From an uncultured Ruminococcus sp. (lineage in GTDB: Bacteria > Bacillota > Clostridia > Lachnospirales > Lachnospiraceae): a stretch of DNA of 46,282 nt. The DNA lies in contig CAJFGR010000013.1 of the NCBI GenBank assembly GCA_904377845.1, positions 1 through 46,282 of the forward strand, written 5' to 3'. Positions 43,001-46,282 of the stretch are shown here, piece by piece. Each line of letters opens with the position of its first letter. Position 1 is the first letter of the stretch. The position numbers and the translations under genes are program-made. The notes below the pieces were generated by a model that ran no database searches, was not told the DNA's origin, and was given only the letters and a program-made list of their open reading frames with translations.

Positions 43001-44363
43001 TTATTTTCTCAGCTTAGAGGGCTTCGCTCTTGCAAGTTTCTCTACTCTCTCAGTTCTGAATCCACGAGTAAACTGTTGGGGTACTATATGATCCTCCTTT
43101 GGGACATACGTCTGTCCTGTCTCAGAGACTTCAATTAAATTGTCCTCAACGTTCTGAATAATGCTTTGCTCGTCCGGTATTATTTCTTCATGAATTGATT
43201 CCATTTGAGCAAGCTTCTTATCTATTTCTTCGCGATAAACTCTATCTTCTTCCTGACGCCGTCTTTCTTCCTCTTCTCTTCTTCTCGCGGCCTCCTCTTC
43301 TTCCTGACGCCGTCTCTCTTCCTCTTCTCTTCTTCTCGCGGCCTCCTCTTCTTCCTGACGCCGTTGACGCCGTCTCTCTTCCTCTTCTCTTCTTCTCGTG
43401 GCTTCCTCTTCTTCTCGTCGCTGTCTTTCTTCCTCTTCTCTTCTTGCGGCTTCCTCTTCTTCTCGCCGCCTCTCTTCCTCTTCTCTTCTTCTCGCGGCTT
43501 CCTCTTCTTCCTGACGCCGTCTTTCTTCCTCTTCTCTTCTTGCGGCTTCCTCTTCTTCCTGACGCCGCCTCTCTTCCTCTTCTCTTCTTGCGGCCTCCTC
43601 TTCTTCCTGACGCCGTCTCTCTTCCTCTTCTCTTCTTGCGGCTTCCTCTTCTTCCTGACGCCGTCTCTCTTCCTCTTCTCTTCTTCTTGCGGCCTCCTCT
43701 TCTTCCTGACGCCGTCTTTCTTCCTCTTCTTCCTGACGCCGTCTTTCTTCCTCTTCTCTTCTTGCGGCTTCCTCTTCTTCTCGCCGTTGCCTTTCTTCCT
43801 CTTCTCTTCTTGCGGCTTTCTCTTCTTCCTGACGCCGCCTCTTCTTCCTCTTCTCTTCTTGCGGCTTTCTCTTCTTCCTGACGCCGCCTCTCTTCCTCTT
43901 CTCTTCTTCTCGCAGCTTCCTCTTCTCTCTTTTTTACAATTTCTAATTCTTTATAATCAACTTCTCTGCTTATACTCTTTCTTTTCTTTTGCAAAGGATT
44001 TAACTTTGGATGTAATATTGATTCGCACGGATTTTTTCCGTTTAGAAGAAATGGATTAACTATATCGTTTTCCACATTCGACATCTTAATGGAAATATCC
44101 GAAGTTTTTTTTCTATCAGACTGACCATGATTTTCTTCTTCTGGAATAGATTCTTCGGATGAAAGATCTGACAGTATCACTCTGGAACCGCATTTTGAAC
44201 AGAATTTGGCTCCTGGCTTCAATGATTTTCCACAAACACTGCATCTTTGTTCGTCATCTTTTCTAAATGAAGCATTTTGTTCTTCTATTTCCACTTTTGT
44301 TCCACATTTTACACAAAATTTTGCTCCATTCTTCAGTTCTTGTCCACAAACTTTACATTTCAT
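43001..44363 (-). CDS. Double zinc-ribbon protein with charged tandem repeats, frameshifted
   Basis: First gene of the operon. The ATG at 44363 follows GGAG. Two zinc ribbons open the protein (CKVCGQEL ... CVKCG, CSVCGKSL ... CSKCG), then a polar linker, then a long Glu/Arg repeat region (units like EEEAARREEEERRRQE). One extra base near 43841-43845 moves the reading into an Arg/Gly/Lys-rich frame that ends at 43242. The intended frame continues after the repeats as EEDRVYREEIDKKLAQMES... and stops at 43001. With the base removed the protein is 453 aa. Either the gene is broken, the count varies between cells, or the base call in this repeat is wrong. Confidence 0.75.
43240..43930 (-). repeat. 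Tandem 45/48-bp repeats coding for Glu/Arg-rich coiled coil
   Basis: About fourteen degenerate units (plus strand GACGCCGTCTCTTCCTCTTC with variants) code for 15-16-residue EEE/RRR blocks, probably one long charged helix. One unit near 43735 is a short duplicate and one near 43370 has an extra GACGCCGTT. The low complexity also keeps the other frames open, which makes false genes on the plus strand. Confidence 0.85.
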
Positions 44364-44406
44364 TTGTGCATTCTCCAATCTTAATATTTTACTCCAGATA
44401 TTTACA

Positions 44407-44434
44407 ATTATACAATATTTAGTATATTTTTCAA
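44407..44434 (-). promoter_or_regulatory. Promoter of the 15-kb operon
   Basis: TTGAAA (44434-44429), 16-nt spacer, TATAAT (44412-44407), in very AT-rich DNA about 45 bp before the first gene. It is the only clear promoter I see upstream of the 12 co-directional genes. Confidence 0.7.
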
Positions 44435-44469
44435 ATAAAAATACAATTTTACCATCATATTTTTGATTT

Positions 44470-44715
44470 TCATATTATATCATTGCTAATTAAATATTTT
44501 TTTTCATATGCAATGCAGTAAAATCTTTCAATGAATGCTTTTATTTTGGATGATAGTGTCCAGAACAGCAATGGTGAAGCGAATACAATCAAATTCGATT
44601 TTTTTATTTTGGGTACAAGATCATTAAAATCGTCTTTCTGTACACAAGCTTTGCCATAGCGACAGGCATTACATCCTATGCAGCCATTTACCTCCATCTT
44701 GTTAAGCGATATCAC
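44470..44715 (-). pseudogene. Truncated flavodoxin-fold NAD(P)H:FMN reductase / iron-sulfur flavoprotein
   Basis: 81 codons that match the middle of this family: NGCIGCNACRYGKACVQKDD (the Cys motif) and SNLIVFASPLLFWTLSSKIKAFIERF. The N-terminal FMN-binding part (a VLNGSPR-type motif, roughly 40 residues) and the C-terminal third are missing. No ribosome binding site is evident. A relic lying between the operon and the Fic gene. Confidence 0.8.
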
Positions 44716-44731
44716 TGATATAACATATGAT

Positions 44732-45799
44732 TTAAAAAATGTTGTCTGCTTTCCTCATATACATAGTTTTCCGCCCTGCCCCGGTTCGTATAATGGTGCC
44801 CTCTTCAACCAGCCTTTTCAGTGCCGATTCTACGGAAGAACTTCCAAGACTTGGACAGGCAATTAGGGCATCCTGTTTTGAGAATTTACCAAGGGTATTC
44901 TCTGTATATGTCTTTACAATATCATACGCAGTACTTTTTCTTCCTGTTTTTGCTGCGATTGTTATTCTTGATTCAAATTCTCTGTAGCATGACAGGATGA
45001 TGCCTAACATATATCTGATAAACGGTTTCGGATCATTTTCTCCCTCGTACCAGTTTTGATCGGCCTGCTGCAAAACTTCATAATATGTTTCTTTTGTATC
45101 TGCAATAGCTTTTTCAATACTAATATACTGTCCAACCTTATATCCGCATCGATATAAAAGCAGTAAGGTCAGCAATCTGCTCATTCGGCCATTTCCATCA
45201 TTAAATGGATGAATACACAAAAAATCTAAAATAAAGGTTGGTATGATAATAAGCGGATCCACAATCCCTTCAAGAATAGCGTTATTGTATTCAGCACAAA
45301 GACATTCTACTGCATCCGGCGTCTCATATGGCTCTAATGGTTTAAACAAAACAACCTTCTCACCGTTCTCAAGCACCATGTCAATTTCATTCGGTGTGGT
45401 CTTATATTTACCTGCATGAGAAAATGCCGTATGTTTTAACATTTCGCCATGGAGCTGCAAAATATAATTACTTTGAACCGGAATCGCTTCATAGTTTTCA
45501 TGCACGATATTGAGCGCATTGCGATAACCCAAAATTTCTTCTTCGTTTCTGTTTCTGGGTGTTGTTTTATTCTCCACCAGCTGCCTTAATCTTGCATCTG
45601 TGGTAACGATTCCTTCAATCCGATTCGAACTCTCCGTACTCTGGATTTTTGCAATTTCAATCAGACGATTCAGTTCTACCGGCCTTTGTCTCAAATACAG
45701 TTCTTGCTTTCCTTTATACTCGTGAATTTGTGCAACATATGCTAAAATCTCATTATCCCAGGTTCGTTCCCTGAACTTTGAATAATCAAATCTTTTCAT
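44732..45799 (-). CDS. Fic-family protein (AMP transferase-like), class II
   Basis: 355 aa. The Fic core HPFNDGNGRMSR (His197) predicts transfer of AMP or a related group to a protein hydroxyl. An N-terminal inhibitory helix motif SSNRIEG (58-63, with Glu62) marks class II self-inhibition. The C-terminal winged-helix part (FSKQDALIACPSLGSSSVESALKRLVEEGTIIR) is common in DUF4172/Fic-HTH proteins and suggests DNA binding or autoregulation. AAAGGA precedes the ATG. A promoter lies at 45839-45867. No antitoxin gene adjoins it. AT-rich, like its surroundings. Confidence 0.93.
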   Translation of the reverse strand: MKRFDYSKFRERTWDNEILAYVAQIHEYKGKQELYLRQRPVELNRLIEIAKIQSTESSNRIEGIVTTDARLRQLVENKTTPRNRNEEEILGYRNALNIVHENYEAIPVQSNYILQLHGEMLKHTAFSHAGKYKTTPNEIDMVLENGEKVVLFKPLEPYETPDAVECLCAEYNNAILEGIVDPLIIIPTFILDFLCIHPFNDGNGRMSRLLTLLLLYRCGYKVGQYISIEKAIADTKETYYEVLQQADQNWYEGENDPKPFIRYMLGIILSCYREFESRITIAAKTGRKSTAYDIVKTYTENTLGKFSKQDALIACPSLGSSSVESALKRLVEEGTIIRTGAGRKTMYMRKADNIF

Positions 45800-45838
45800 T
45801 TAATATTCCTTTCTCCCAGTTTCCATTACTTTCTCCCA

Positions 45839-45867
45839 ATATTACTATCTTTTTGTGAGAAAAGCAA
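45839..45867 (-). promoter_or_regulatory. Promoter of the Fic gene
   Basis: TTGCTT (45867-45862), 17-nt spacer, TAATAT (45844-45839), 40 bp before the start codon. Confidence 0.6.
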
Positions 45868-45930
45868 GCGATACGGGGCATTAACCGATGCCTGACCGAA
45901 TACACTTTCATACACAATTTTCGCTCTCCA

Positions 45931-45961
45931 AACTTGAAATCACAGGTTGTGATTTCAAGTT
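45931..45961. other. Perfect 14-bp stem-loop upstream of the Fic gene
   Basis: AACTTGAAATCACA-GGT-TGTGATTTCAAGTT, with TTTTC following on the plus strand. It could be a terminator for a plus-strand transcript or an operator. Confidence 0.5.
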
Positions 45962-46109
45962 TTCATATTCCTCCCTCGTCAGTTAGAAGCGGAATTGCTC
46001 TGGAAATCTTGTTATATGAAAGCAACCTGTCAGGTTTTCCACTCGATGAGTAGAAAAAACTGTATTTATTTCGATTTATTTTGATTGAACTCGTAACGTC
46101 CACTTTTTT

Positions 46110-46256
46110 GATTAGCAGGATTTTTTGCGGAAATTTTGCTCCGATTAGCAGGAAGCCGTTTTTCATTAGCAAAAATCCTCTCGTTTCTGCTAATTATTAG
46201 CAGCTAATGGAATTGTACAGTTCAGAGTCCGATTAGCAAATTGTGAACTGCTAATC
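46110..46256. repeat. Cluster of ATTAGCA motifs in both orientations
   Basis: Seven copies of ATTAGCA or TGCTAAT (46111, 46144, 46165, 46188, 46196, 46232, 46249) in about 147 bp without a credible gene. The last two belong to the direct-repeat copy. A small open frame across 45963-46172 lacks a ribosome binding site and is not supported. Confidence 0.65.
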
Positions 46257-46276
46257 GCCGTTAGGTTCTGTGTTCG
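46231..46276. repeat. Direct repeat, right copy
   Basis: Matches 29070-29115 at 43 of 46 positions, same orientation, 17.16 kb apart, then continues in T-rich sequence to the window edge. Confidence 0.85.
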
Positions 46277-46282
46277 GATTTT

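Noticed and set aside
43195-44059. Long Leu/Pro/Phe-rich open frames on the plus strand (228 and 284 codons)
   Set aside because: They are antisense readings of the Glu/Arg repeat region; low complexity keeps every frame open, and the minus-strand gene has zinc ribbons and a start site.
45963-46172. 69-codon minus-strand frame near the window end
   Set aside because: No ribosome binding site, composition like non-coding AT-rich DNA, and it runs through the ATTAGCA motif cluster.
29070-46276. A prophage or integrative conjugative element
   Set aside because: Flanking repeats are present, but no integrase, transposase, relaxase, phage structural or replication gene is seen between them.

Overview
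This window reads as chromosomal DNA of a spore-forming Clostridia, most likely a Lachnospiraceae gut anaerobe. The reasons are the adjacent engulfment genes spoIID and spoIIQ, an isoleucine T-box in front of ileS, strong GGAGG ribosome binding sites, a LacI-controlled sucrose PTS operon and a HelD-type helicase. I cannot fix the genus from sequence alone.

Layout. 0.2-2.1 kb: spoIIQ and spoIID (minus strand). 2.1-9.5 kb: a membrane protein, glycogen phosphorylase, and a type-2 isoleucyl-tRNA synthetase with a T-box about 530 nt upstream; that leader also holds two inverted copies of a long-hairpin element. 9.6-12.7 kb (plus): HelD helicase fused to the N-terminal beta-sandwich of a GH31 glycosidase. 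12.7-16.5 kb: metal efflux locus (P1B ATPase, separate HMA protein, divergent ArsR and AraC regulators). 16.5-18.0 kb: a D,D-carboxypeptidase. 18.1-22.8 kb: sucrose operon (scrB, EIIBCA, LacI repressor).

22.8-28.6 kb: a five-gene operon that resembles dltABCD (adenylation enzyme, carrier protein, MBOAT acyltransferase, SGNH/DltD-like protein) but has an added fold-III PLP decarboxylase. It is probably an envelope-decoration pathway in which the carrier-bound amino acid, or its free precursor, is decarboxylated.

29.2-44.4 kb: a single-strand run of 12 genes that I do not recognise as a described system. It encodes a frameshifted zinc-ribbon/charged-repeat protein, an SPFH (YdjI-like) protein with zinc ribbons, a membrane protein, a zinc-finger helical-repeat protein, three paralogous coiled-coil/helical/transmembrane proteins, two small helical proteins, a Ycf46-like AAA+ ATPase, a zinc-ribbon M48 metalloprotease and a membrane-anchored C-type-lectin-like protein. 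One promoter precedes it and one terminator follows it. The gene content suggests a membrane-platform assembly or membrane-stress machine. 44.5-45.8 kb holds a truncated flavoprotein gene and a Fic enzyme. A roughly 46-bp direct repeat lies at 29.07 kb and again at 46.23 kb, and bounds this more AT-rich segment. Beside the left copy is a decayed gene fragment, so the segment is a candidate inserted island.
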